DNA of 64,000 nucleotides, from the NCBI GenBank assembly GCA_907163375.1, contig CAJQUW010012520.1, positions 62,001 to 126,000 on the forward strand, given 5' to 3'. Position 1 is the stretch's first letter. Each line of letters begins with the position of its first letter. The DNA is from Prostheceraeus crozeri. Lineage: Eukaryota > Platyhelminthes > Polycladida > Euryleptidae. A model generated the notes under the pieces. The model saw only the letters and a list, made by a program, of their open reading frames with translations, did not search any database and was not told the origin of the DNA. Shown piece by piece: positions 10,933 through 20,239 of the stretch. The position numbers and the translations under genes are program-made.

Positions 10933-11448
10933 TTATAAAAAATCCCTAACGACATAAAAAATGGTATCCCGCTCAACAGGGTCCCATTGACTGTCCTTCA
11001 CAGAAAAGTTTTTGGGAAGTGCAATAACCTCACAACCAGCGGGTGTCTTTTTGCAGATCCACTCAAGAAACTCGAGGTAGTCTTTCTTAATTGAGTCATC
11101 CGACTTAATCGGAACGCAATGAGGAAGGACTGACAGGCGAGCGTTTGGAAATAGACGCTTTGCATTCGACATAATACCACGGAGAGTCACAAAGTTTGTG
11201 CTAGGCTTATTCTTTTCATCAAGAGAAGACAAACATAAGACGAACTCCTTAACATTCTCGTGGACTTCGCGTTCGGACTGCAGGTGTTGTTTAAAGTAAC
11301 TTAAACGCCCCTTAGAAGAAGAAAAAACCGAACAGTCATCGATGCTTAGATCCCTGAACTTAGAGTCACCCAAAATGATACGTGACTTGGAAGCATCAAA
11401 CGACTTATCACAAACTTCTGTTGTGCTGAATGAATTCAAATCAACCAA
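10933..11448 (-). pseudogene. SGNH-hydrolase-like region upstream of the RT
   Basis: The frame includes ILGDSKFRDLS near residue 25, which matches block I of SGNH/GDSL esterases (the GDS nucleophile loop). A strand (VLCLSSLDEKNK), a helix-strand pair (AKRLFPNARLSVLP) and a C-terminal KDSQWDP follow at the place where a DxxH motif is expected. The His is not visible, so catalysis is uncertain. SGNH-like regions occur in several transposon ORF1 proteins. Finding one in front of a Penelope RT is unusual as far as I know. The following sequence appears to run into the RT region, supporting one element. Confidence 0.5.
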
Positions 11449-11478
11449 TGTCGTCTGAACCAGAGAACTTGAGAACGA

Positions 11479-11781
11479 CTAGTCAAGGTCAACCAGAGAA
11501 GCTGAAGGTCCGGATTTCAAAACGGAGATGCCCGAATCGACAACATCGGGAGCCGCAGGAACTTGAATTTCCGAAAGGGCCTCACTAAGCAGAAGGTCCC
11601 CCGTTCCAACAGACACATCCACAGCAGGCGCAAGAGCCTTGCGTGAAGATGAACCACCATTTGAACCAGGAACAGAAACTGTCTGAGTACCACGCTCGTA
11701 CACCTCCCTAACGGTTACCGAAGATGAATCATTTTCTGAAGAGCAGAAAGCGCCAAAAGTAGGTTGGTCCGACATAGTCAT
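11479..11781 (-). pseudogene. Ser/Val-rich N-terminal segment, probably of the same element
   Basis: A 100-codon frame (MTMSDQPTFGAFCSSEN...) of low complexity, rich in Ser, Val, Gly and Asp with no domain recognised, lies directly upstream of the SGNH-like frame on the same strand. It looks like a disordered N-terminus. Assignment to the Penelope-like element rests on adjacency only. Confidence 0.4.
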
Positions 11782-11819
11782 TGTAGGTTGTCCCGAAAAT
11801 AGTCATTGCTGAAGGCAGG

Positions 11820-11920
11820 ATGAAAGAGAAAGAGAAAGAGAGAAAGAGAGAGAGAGAGAGAAAGAGAAAGAGAGAAAGGGAAAGAGAGAAAGAGAAAGAG
11901 AGAAAAAGAGAAAGAGAGAG
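11820..11920. repeat. (GAAAGA)n / (GA)n microsatellite
   Basis: About 100 bp of GAGA and GAAAGA units, directly 5' of the Penelope-like reading frames. It is the second of three long purine/pyrimidine microsatellites in the first 15 kb. Confidence 0.9.
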
Positions 11921-12294
11921 CTATAATAACAAGATATCGTGCTGTTAAAACATTAGTGCTGTTATACAGTAAACAACATTGAACGGTACGGTTTACATAG
12001 GTATCTCAATGCACGTGAGTTGTGCTTTCAAATCTATGGATTGCCATTTCATAGTCATTTCCACTCCAACTTATCACAAATGTGGCACGGCTACATTAAA
12101 AACTTCTATACAAAAGAAATGGATAATTACTAAGATCTCATGATTTTGCAATGAATTACATGTTGAATCCGTATAGATGACTATGCGAACATCCAAATTT
12201 CAATTCCAAACTCGAGCGAAATAAGAGAATTGACTTTGACTGTTGGATATTGCAGTATATGTGTATAAAAAACATAAGAGAATTCCATCTAAGT

Positions 12295-12672
12295 TTAAAA
12301 AAATTGAACTGAAATTGTCATAAATATATTTCACGAGGCCTTTAGCCTGATTTTGTTAGGTGAAACTTCGGGAGGAAATATGGACAGTGTACAATAGTCC
12401 TATATACAAAATGAAAAAGAAAATGAATAAAAGTTTTCCTACTTCTACCCTGTCTGGAATCTATGTTCACCCGCGATCTCTGTCCAGTATTGTGCATCCA
12501 AAAACAATCAGTATTGACTCTCACACTGTCATGGATTTGAATTTTATTCACTTTTTCTTTCATTGTGCATATGTAAGACCATTGTACAGCCAATTTATTT
12601 CCCGAAATTTTACTTGACAAGAGTAGGGCGTGAAATATATTTATGACAATTCAGCTCATTAGTTTAAACTAT
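12295..12672. mobile_element. Foldback/MITE of about 380 bp
   Basis: The two halves are reverse complements with moderate divergence. The outer arms share TTGTCATAAATATATTTCACG and the inner arms share TTTCGGGA, TGTACAATAGTC and AATGAATAAAA equivalents. The outermost bases resemble AGTTTAAA on both sides. No target duplication was certain. The open frames on both strands here are mirror images created by the palindrome. Confidence 0.75.
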
Positions 12673-13003
12673 TACAAAATTGATCAAGATCACAAAATGC
12701 TTCAACAGAATTCCACTAGTCGTAAACAGAACACCAGTACATGTAGTTGCTCTAATATATCCATTCCTTGTATTCAAATATATTCAAATGTTCTAAATAG
12801 AAAGTATGCCAACAAAATAATATGAAAAGTGCGAAGAATGAATCAATTGAGGACAGCACTTCTTGTAAAGGATTTTAAATTTTATATGGTGAATGATCAA
12901 AGAGGCTGTAAATATTGACAGAATGACAAAACTTAATTCACATTTGTATCACATTCCATGACTTGCATTTTAAGAAACAATGAATTTCAAACTTTCCCAG
13001 GAT

Positions 13004-13064
13004 TTCAGGGAACATTTTCGAATTTCTAAACTTTTCCAGGGTGTCCAGGACTTGTATGAAACCT
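13004..13064. mobile_element. Candidate hAT-type right end
   Basis: Ends CTTGTATGAAACCTG and carries CCAGGATTTC and CTTTTCCAGG motifs, mirroring the candidate left end at 6219. CATTA follows the end, as it precedes the left end. See that entry for the alternatives. Confidence 0.4.
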
Positions 13065-14540
13065 GCATTAACACCCACCCTATAAGACTTATTGAATTAA
13101 ATTTTAGGAAAAAATTTAGAATCTGACCGCAGTGAACGTTGTATTTTTTTATCAGTCGTTATAATTTGCCCTTCATAGGCGTGAATGTGTTACATCGTGA
13201 TCAGCCACATGTATTTCATTTTGTTATCTTTCAGTATATCTCATTCAAGAATTATCTACATGTAGTTGCCTCAGGTCCATTCTGAGATTTGTTTGCTTGC
13301 ATACTACAGGATTCCTCTATCAGGCAACAACAGCGAACTTCCTGTCTAGTGTACGGTGTTCTGCTTCTAAGCAAGCATGAAATGGCAGCTGTGACATCAT
13401 CATGAATCTTTGACATGAACTTGCGGGCAAACTTAACGAACAGATAAGTGGGAAAGTGACGGGAAATCGTTGTAGTGATTCAATACTTTAATTTTCAGTG
13501 ACAAAATTCGGTTCTCAAATTGACCGAACTACGCCTGTAATGAACGATTAACAAAATGTTGAGATAAATGTGAATAATCGATGTTAGAGCTAGCTTTGAG
13601 GCTCCTTACGTGATATCAGGAATAGAAAGTTTTTTATAACCAAAGTTCTGTATCAGTCTTGTTTATGTCCTGATATAGGCCTCAAAAGATATGCTTAAAT
13701 ACACTTGGAAAGAGTTTTAAGCTTTGTCATCTGTCGCAACGGATCAACTGTAACAACTTTCAAACTTGTCTAGTACTGAACTTAGTAACAGTGAGCTCAG
13801 ACTTGTCAAATTTCATGATCCACAACCGATTTTAAGTCTATTAAAAACCCATCGGGATATTGCATCAGACGAGACATGATTTTAAATACAAAATTCATGA
13901 TCACAACGCAAATCACCATAAATATATTTATATATAAGCTAAATTTTACCATTTTAACTGATATTCTACTAATATTGGTGAATATTTTCTATTAATATAT
14001 AATATACAATAAGTTTTCAATTTATTTCTACCCCATCGTTTTCTGACGTTTCCTTTTCAGTTCTAGGAGCTGATTTTCTTGATATCACACATAGAAAAAA
14101 GTTTGAAATGAACATTACCCGGTAACTAATCCCAGAAATCAACAAACAATTTGCTTAATACATTGTGGGAGGTTGGGCGGGTAAAGCACTTTTTACATCT
14201 ATGATCTTACAATCCATCTTGATTGATTATTGTCATTATATTTCTATATGGTCTTTTATGCATTTCCAAGCATCTTCACGTCTATGATAGCCTTTGCACT
14301 TGAATTTTGTACTTTGGCTTTGTTTACTTTATGAGCTTTCTTTTCATAATTCGTGATTAAGACGCATGCTGAAATATTGAACATTTTTATTGAAAATAAC
14401 CTTTTGCTGGTATCCGTCAATTTTTTTGATCTTCACAGAACTCACACAAATGGCGCAAAATCTAAATCTAAGTAATCTGGTGTACACTGCACAGTGTATA
14501 CAGTTGCATGATTTACCACCCTCGTATTCGATCGACTATC
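13065..14540. other. Unassigned stretch
   Basis: No gene or repeat was recognised. The sequence is strongly AT-rich, for example the ATATATTTATATATA run near 13920. Confidence 0.4.
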
Positions 14541-14630
14541 ATGGTCTCTCTCTCTCTCTCTTTCTCTTTCTTTCTCTTTCTTTCTCTCTCTCTCCCTCTC
14601 TCCCTTCCTCTCTCTCTCTCTCTCTCTCGA
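14541..14630. repeat. (CT)n / (CTTT)n microsatellite
   Basis: About 90 bp of nearly pure pyrimidine on the + strand. Ser/Leu/Phe open frames and their Arg/Glu mirror frames across it are artefacts. Confidence 0.9.
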
Positions 14631-14767
14631 ATACTGAAACTTAATAAAAAGCAAAAGAGAGTTGTATACAGCAAGCAAGCAAATAGAAAAAAGTGGAATT
14701 ACTTAGGTGCTTCTAATTGTTGTAGCTAATCGTCAGACGTAATTATTCATGCCTAAACACCTACATG

Positions 14768-14902
14768 CAGGGATTGCAATTCACCCAAGAAAAACCCCCG
14801 GAAAATCGGGAAAAACCAGGGGTTAAATGCATAAATTTGAAATATTTACATTAGATTAATTTCACAAAAAAAAACGGAAAAACCGGAAAATTGCGATCCC
14901 TG
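14768..14902. mobile_element. hAT MITE, copy 1 (135 bp)
   Basis: It starts CAGGGATTGCAATT and ends AATTGCGATCCCTG, giving 14-bp terminal inverted repeats. A perfect 8-bp target duplication CCTACATG flanks it (14760-14767 and 14903-14910). It has no coding capacity. The second copy at 44833-44965 is nearly identical, differing by a few substitutions and indels in the A/C runs. Confidence 0.95.
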
Positions 14903-14910
14903 CCTACATG

Positions 14911-15388
14911 CATCTTGATATTGTAACTATACTTAATTGTGCACTGTCTACCAGCAGTGTTTGAAAGCACAATTAGCAGACATATATTGCTCTATTGATC
15001 TATCACAGCGCACGTAATTAGCACGTCTCAAATGTAGGTAGGACTAGAATTACTATTCACTAATTTTTCACTCAATCCACGTGTCTTGGGGCATTCGTTC
15101 CATGTACGGTTGTGGCAGTGCATTGACTTCTTTCAAATCTCCTATCAGTTTACTCGTTCTAAAATAGCAACGAAAGATGTCAGATGCGCTTCAAACAGTC
15201 TTCCCAGAACTCATTCCTTTGATCATCCCAGTCAGCACCAAATGTTAAACTTGCAGTTTCCAGGCTGCATGGCTACGAATGATGCTGTTGTCTATACTTC
15301 TGATGGCACACGCGAATCGCTGTCCAGGTTTGCACCTTCGAAAACTTCCGCGCTATGCATTCTTGCGATGCTTAATATCCTGCGGTCA
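14911..15388. other. Unassigned stretch
   Basis: A 111-codon open frame at 15086-15421 (+) shows no motif. On the minus strand short coding-like pieces (for example DWDDQRNEFWEDCLKRI near 15190-15240) alternate between frames. They may be the worn 3' continuation of the gene interrupted at 15478. Confidence 0.35.
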
Positions 15389-15478
15389 CAGCACATGTCT
15401 GAGCCACATCTCGGCTGCTGATGCTCCCTTGATTGATGTCATCATTCTTTCAAAAGCGGACTTCAAATTCTTCTCTAC
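15389..15478 (-). pseudogene. Interrupted coding-like sequence, downstream part
   Basis: Read on the minus strand away from the Harbinger end, the frame gives KNLKSAFERMMTSIKGASAA and then a stop after WLRHVL. It joins in sense to the flank on the far side of the transposon (19769 onward). The product is not recognised. Confidence 0.35.
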
Positions 15479-15683
15479 AGGTGCGTTTACACATGCGAGA
15501 AGGCTGTCGCGACTTATCGCCGCGAGAAGTCGCATGGGGTATTACACAGATGCAATTTCCTTCTATTCGACAGTATCATCGATTGTGAAATGAACTTAAC
15601 TTTTATCACATGATTTAGTGACGTAGAAATGGAGCGCGAGCTTCTATACAAGAGCTCGCAAGCCATATTACATTGCTATAGCT

Positions 15684-17425
15684 ATGTCGGATGATGAAAT
15701 GGCAGCGGCTGCAGTTATCATTGCTGCAGTTAAAAAGAAGATGAAGCGAAGAAGAACATGTTGGGTTCAGAAGTGGATTGCGAGAACGGATGCTTTCGGT
15801 GCATATACCACGTTAATGGCAGAGCTTGCACTTGAGGATAGAGGACAATACCGCAATTTTCTAAGGATGACTCCAGAAAACTTAGATGGATCAACCATTT
15901 CCAGACAAGGCACTCAGATGCGGGCCGCGATTCCAGCGAAAGAAAAATTATCGGTTACCCTTCGGTTTCTGGCTTCAGGTAATCAAACTTTCTGTCTTAT
16001 TCTATTACATGTGAGAAAAATTGTGTTCTTTAATTTTGAATGATTGATCCTATAGGTGCACCACGTCGCATAAGATAATGTTCTTGTATATAACACAGAT
16101 TTAATCATGTGTATTTTTTGTCATCAGAAACAAGTAGGCCATGATACATAAGTAAGCCAGCATATCCCATAAAAGTACTTTGAATTTTTCACTTTACTTT
16201 CTATCAGGGTTGTGTTTTGGTACAGTTACAGCTACAGTTCAATTGTAATCATATTTTGATGGTTCAGTTACAGCTACAGTTACACTGTAATCATAATTTG
16301 ATGGAACAGTTGCAGTTGAAGTACCCCCGGAGTCTGCTACGGTTCATTTGCGGTACACTTAACAAAATTGAAGTGTAACACATCCCTGCTTTCTATGCAA
16401 TCGTCATTTTCAGGTGATTCCTATGCCTCACTGGCCATGTTGTTCAGAATTCCACAATGTACAATTTTTGGCTTTGTACCTGAAGTATGTGCTGCTATAT
16501 TCGAGCAAATGAAATGTGATTTTTTGAAAGTAAGTGAAAGTTAATAATAATAATGATGATGATTATGATAATGATGATTATGCAATGCATCCTTGTTTAC
16601 TGCTTACAGGTACCATCTGATCCAGAAGCATGGAAGACAATAGCAATTCAGTTCGACGAGAAATGGAACTTCCCAAATTGCATAGGCAGCATAGATGGCA
16701 AACACATTGTTTTGCAATCACCAAATCGAAGTGGAAGTTATTATTACAACTACAAGAAGTGCCATAGCATAGTTTTGCTTGCCGTTGCTGATTCAAACTA
16801 CAAGTTCGTATTTGTGGATGTCGGTTGCAATGGCCGTATATCCGATGGAGGAGTATTCTCTAGAAGTTCACTTGCATCATCATTACGAAATGGCGACCTG
16901 CGCATACCCGAGCCGGCTTGTTTTCCCAATTCCAATGAAGTAGTTCCCTATGTTCTGGTTGCTGACGATGCTTTCCCATTGCTCAAAAATGTAATGAAAC
17001 CATATCCATTCAGAAATCAACCAGGTCCAAATAGAATTTTCAACTACCGACTTTCTCGAGCTCGAAGAGTGGTGGAGAATTCCTTTGGTTTACTCAGTTA
17101 GGTATTTCGAGTATTTCGTAAGCCTATGCTGTTGTCCCCTGACAAGGCAGAATCAATTGTTCTGGCAGCTTGTGTGTTGCACAATTTCCTACTAACAAGA
17201 TCTCCAAATGTCTATGCACCACCGGGTGTGATAGATGCTGAAAATGAAGACGGATCTGTGACAAATGGAACTTGGAGAAATGAATCCATCTCGAACAGTT
17301 TCTTGTCATTTCATCGACAGGCAAGTAACAACAGTCCTCAAGATGCTAGAGGAGTTCGAGAGCTTTTCAAAGACTATTTTGTTTCTACAAGTGGAGAAGT
17401 GCAGTGGCAATACAGGCATATTTAA
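15684..17425 (+). CDS. PIF/Harbinger DDE transposase (HARBI1-like), three exons
   Basis: Exon 1 is 15684-15978 (donor GTAATC), exon 2 16414-16529 (acceptor TTTTCAG, donor GTAAGTG) and exon 3 16610-17425 (acceptor CTTACAG). All phases agree. Exon 1 holds the N-terminal helical region (RNFLRMTPENLD). Exon 2 gives GDSYASLAMLFRIPQ and FVPEVCAAIF, typical of the family's helix-turn-helix-like segment. Exon 3 has the catalytic residues: Asp in GSIDGKHI, Asp in VADDAFPL and Glu in RRVVENSFG, then VLAACVLHNFL. One TAG at 17099-17101 interrupts the frame just after NSFGLLS; the same frame continues with VFRVFRKPMLLS to the C-terminus. The product would otherwise be full length. It cuts and joins the element's ends in the nucleus together with its MADF partner. 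Confidence 0.93.
16205..16388. mobile_element. hAT MITE nested in the transposase intron
   Basis: It starts CAGGGTTGTGTTTTGG and ends GTAACACATCCCTG. A perfect 8-bp duplication CTTTCTAT lies on both sides (16197-16204 and 16389-16396). Inside are two 42-bp tandem units beginning GGTACAGTTACAGCTACAG and GGTTCAGTTACAGCTACAG, with a third partial unit. Its right edge is 25 bp upstream of exon 2, close to the branch-point region. Confidence 0.95.
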
Positions 17426-17737
17426 TTTGATTTTTGCCTTTCATAGAATATAGATATATAACTGGAAATCATTCTTTTTACATCAATAAATTATAGGGCT
17501 CATTGTCAAGCATTGTTTTATTGGGAGCATTCATTTGATGCTTTCTGTTGATATGATTTTCTGCCAAACTTAAGTATTAGATTTAAATTTACCTTATAAA
17601 AATCACTTTTTTGTAAAATTTTGTGGATGAAATATAGCGGAGAATCTTAATTATTTTCAAGATTGTTCTGAAATAATAATTAGATATAATTAGGTTGATG
17701 CTTCAGTTCCCATAAAGTTGCCTAATTCGATATTTGC

Positions 17738-18120
17738 TCAAGTACATGTCAAGATCATCTCGCCGAAAATTCGATGAATAGGGTACAATCCAACAACCTC
17801 TTGAAATGAATGGCTCAAAGATTTGACCATGAACACCAACACGGTTGAGACTGAACTTGGATGATCACCAGCAGCTCCCGCTATTTTTCCGTTATTCAAT
17901 TCAATTTTTCTTGCAACATGGACTTTGTCGATGATCAAGCTGCAATTGCATGCTCATTCTGGGTAGGAGATCGAAGCTTCAAGCAATTCTTGTCAAGCGA
18001 CTTGTTCAATGGCTTCCATGGTGCAGATAATCTGTTCAATGTCTTCACACATGGTGGGCTGAGGCATTAATTGAGACAAAATGCCTAGTAAACTTTAATA
18101 TGCAGCATTTCTGGAAGCAT
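17738..18120 (-). pseudogene. Possible P/THAP-type transposase remnant inside the Harbinger element
   Basis: On the minus strand the frame gives LIIDKVHVARKIELNNGKIA and later STVLVFMVKSLSHSFQ. Its order of an acidic strand, a strand with a turn (x-NGKIxG) and a hydrophobic FM helix resembles the first catalytic half of P/THAP9-like transposases. The similarity is weak and the frame is broken. It fills part of the 1.27-kb gap between the two Harbinger genes, which is longer than usual. Confidence 0.3.
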
Positions 18121-18697
18121 GTACCAGGAAAGCGATCACCAAAAAGTCATTTGAGTACCGGTATCTTCTTCTGTGCCCTCATTCAATATCTTGTTCAACA
18201 TTGTGTATTTCATGCCTGTGTCACGCATGAAGCAGAGCAGGCGAAACATGTCGCGTTGTAACAAACTATGAATGCAGTTTTTATTTTCATATACAAATCT
18301 TCTTCTTTTGTCAAGAAAGGTCGATAAGCGCAATGCCCTAGCTGAAAATTTCAACTTTGTTATCAGATTGCCTCACTGCAAATGATCCTTGTTTGGTATA
18401 GCCAGAAGAGGAAATCTAGACAGTGTCCCATCCCGGTTGTATATCTAGGAGTCCATGGTCTAGCCATGATTTTTTGTATCTTGAGTTTCCTTCTGTATAA
18501 TTGTTATCTGCAGATCGGGTGGCATTTCTGTCACCCGTGAAACTTTGAGTAATAACAATATATTGATGATTTGACTAAAATTGATTCTATTTCAAAACTA
18601 CATATTTCATATTAGAACCTTTCAATGAAAAACCTGGTGTTGTCAATAGAAAACGAAGGACTAATCCAGACGCACTATATCAAGTCAAAAAAAGTTA

Positions 18698-19418
18698 CTA
18701 GCTATCTGCCATCATGTCTTGAAAAGGTTTCAAGTTAATGAAGTTAGTGTTGGGCTGCAAGCACTTCATTTTACCTAGAAATAAAATGTCATTTATTAGC
18801 TTCTCAGCAATTGTTCGCTGTGTACCACACTCCATTCCTCGTAGCCCAACCGCAACGTTCTTCCCAAACAGGTCGTGCTCGTCATCCACCTTCCTCAGCT
18901 TCTTTTCTGCAATGGCAACCAATTCATCCATTGAATCATCCCTCTTCTTCTTCATTCGTGGATCGCAGTTTTCCGTTCCCTCCTGAAAATCAAACAATAA
19001 GAGAGTAGAGAATAGACAGTAGAGCTGATACGAATTTTGTTACTATACTCACTTTCGTGTTTTCCATATTTGACTTGCTAGATCTAGCTTCAACAGTGTC
19101 ACACAGGAAGCTCATGGATTCAAAATACTGCCACTTTGTTGGGGACTTCGAAGTTGCTCCACTTCCCGATTTGCAATTCCCCTCTCGTTTTTTCTGGTTC
19201 GTGTACTGACTACGAAGATTGTGGATCTTTCGAGAAATCTCCTTCACCGTTGTAGCAAATTCGGTTGCCATTGACATCAGGGCTTCATCTTTCAGGAGTC
19301 TGTTCCTGTACTCCTCTCGAGTCACCTCCCACAGACAGACATTGTCTCTGTACATTTTAATCAACTTTTCTGTTTCCTGGCAAGTTCAATCTTTCTTCTC
19401 ATTCTCAACGTGTGTCAT
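18698..19418 (-). CDS. MADF/SANT-like DNA-binding partner of the Harbinger transposase, two exons
   Basis: Exon 1 (to 19053, donor GTGAGT) carries the MADF domain: LIKMYRDNVCLWEV, then ISRKIHNLRSQYTNQKK and PTKWQYFESMSFL, with the conserved Trp and aromatic residues of this Myb/SANT-like fold. Exon 2 (18982-18698, acceptor TTTTCAG) adds a coiled, charged tail (MDELVAIAEKKL, DEHDLFGKNVAVGLR). The longest frame starts at 19364. A more natural start is the ATG at 19418, but one TGA then lies between it and the domain, so the N-terminus is damaged or uses an unseen splice. In PIF elements this protein carries the transposase to DNA. Confidence 0.85.
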
Positions 19419-19768
19419 GCCGTCGATTGAAAGTAGCAAAGGTCTGAAAGCTGAAACTCTGTCGCAGCTTATATTTTGTGTCAAGTTGATAACACTGCTC
19501 GCGTCCAAATTTCGCTCGATGCGATTGATGTCATGCAAGCAGTGTCAAAGGCAATTACATTACGACAGCATTTAACAAAGAATGTCAAGGTTGTTTCTAT
19601 GAAAACGACGCTTCTCACAGAACCTATTACACTGATGCAAGTTCTTCCGTGCAACATCTGTCGCATAGCGCAGTGATTTTTCTCATTTCCTGGATCTTTA
19701 AAACCAAGACATTAGATTGGCTAAATCGCGAACTCGCGACGGTAAAGCTTGCATGTGTAAACGCACCT

Positions 19769-20000
19769 TTCGCCTCGTGCTCTGAGCTTCCATACTGTGT
19801 CAATAAACTTTCCAGATTTCACTTGCTTTAAGACTACTTGTTGGCCCATTTTAATCACACGAGATGGAGACTTGCAGACTTGATGAAGATCGCGGTAACA
19901 GGATGCTTGGCGTTGATAGCTAGACCGATTTCTTCTACCACATTGGACACGACTTTCATCACAAGTTATGGTTGTTCCTCGAAATACGCTGGTATCACCC
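19769..20000 (-). pseudogene. Interrupted coding-like sequence, upstream part
   Basis: Read towards the Harbinger end, the minus strand gives ADDWVIPAYFEEQP, then VSNVVEEIGLAINAKHPVTA and finally KQVKSGKFIDTVWKLRARGE directly at the transposon border. Several frames are used, so it is worn. On the other side of the transposon the sense continues with KNLKSAFERMM. This looks like a gene, host or transposon, that Harbinger split. Not identified. Confidence 0.35.
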
Positions 20001-20239
20001 AGTCATCGGCATATCTAGATTTATTATACCTTGACTAATGATGCCTCTCGTGCCCTCCAAGTGCCTCGTGATAGCTTCCGAGTAGAGAACATGATGAAGC
20101 AAAATACAATTGCCTTGCGCTTAGGAGGTATAGCAGGCGCATTTTCATTGACTATCAGAAATTTTTCGACATAATCTAACAAGGGAATGTGCTCAAATAC
20201 TTGGCGGGCTTGGACATAGACACTGATCACTGAAGAATG

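Larger units (their letters stand above)
9470..11790 (-). mobile_element. Penelope-like retroelement, broken, with an SGNH-like N-terminal region
   Basis: Read on the minus strand, the order is a Ser-rich N-terminal segment, an SGNH-hydrolase-like region, a Penelope-type reverse transcriptase N-terminus, then RT thumb and a C-terminal GIY-YIG endonuclease. The central RT core is missing and the reading frame is interrupted in a few places, so it is a fossil. The canonical RT-then-endonuclease order fits classic Penelope elements rather than the permuted Naiad/Chlamys types. The outer ends are not defined. A GA microsatellite abuts the 5' side and 39-bp repeats lie beyond the 3' side. Confidence 0.8.
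15479..19768. mobile_element. PIF/Harbinger transposon, nearly complete
   Basis: The ends share the terminal inverted repeat AGGTGCGTTTACACATGC, followed on both sides by a GTCGCGA block. The element is 4.29 kb and has the diagnostic two-gene layout: a spliced DDE transposase on the + strand and a MADF/SANT-like DNA-binding partner on the minus strand, converging towards the centre. A clear 3-bp TWA target duplication is not seen (flanks TAC and TTC). Later events include a hAT MITE inside a transposase intron and an extra coding-like remnant between the two genes. Each gene carries only one visible in-frame stop, so decay is slight. Confidence 0.92.

Noticed and set aside
12342-12620. Overlapping open frames on both strands
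   Set aside because: They mirror each other because the underlying sequence is a foldback; neither has a motif.
17099-19418. Reassigned stop codons or readthrough in the Harbinger genes
   Set aside because: TAG in one gene and TGA in the other, together with TGA in other relics, fit ordinary decay. The ETS and Tc1 genes contain no internal stops and end normally.
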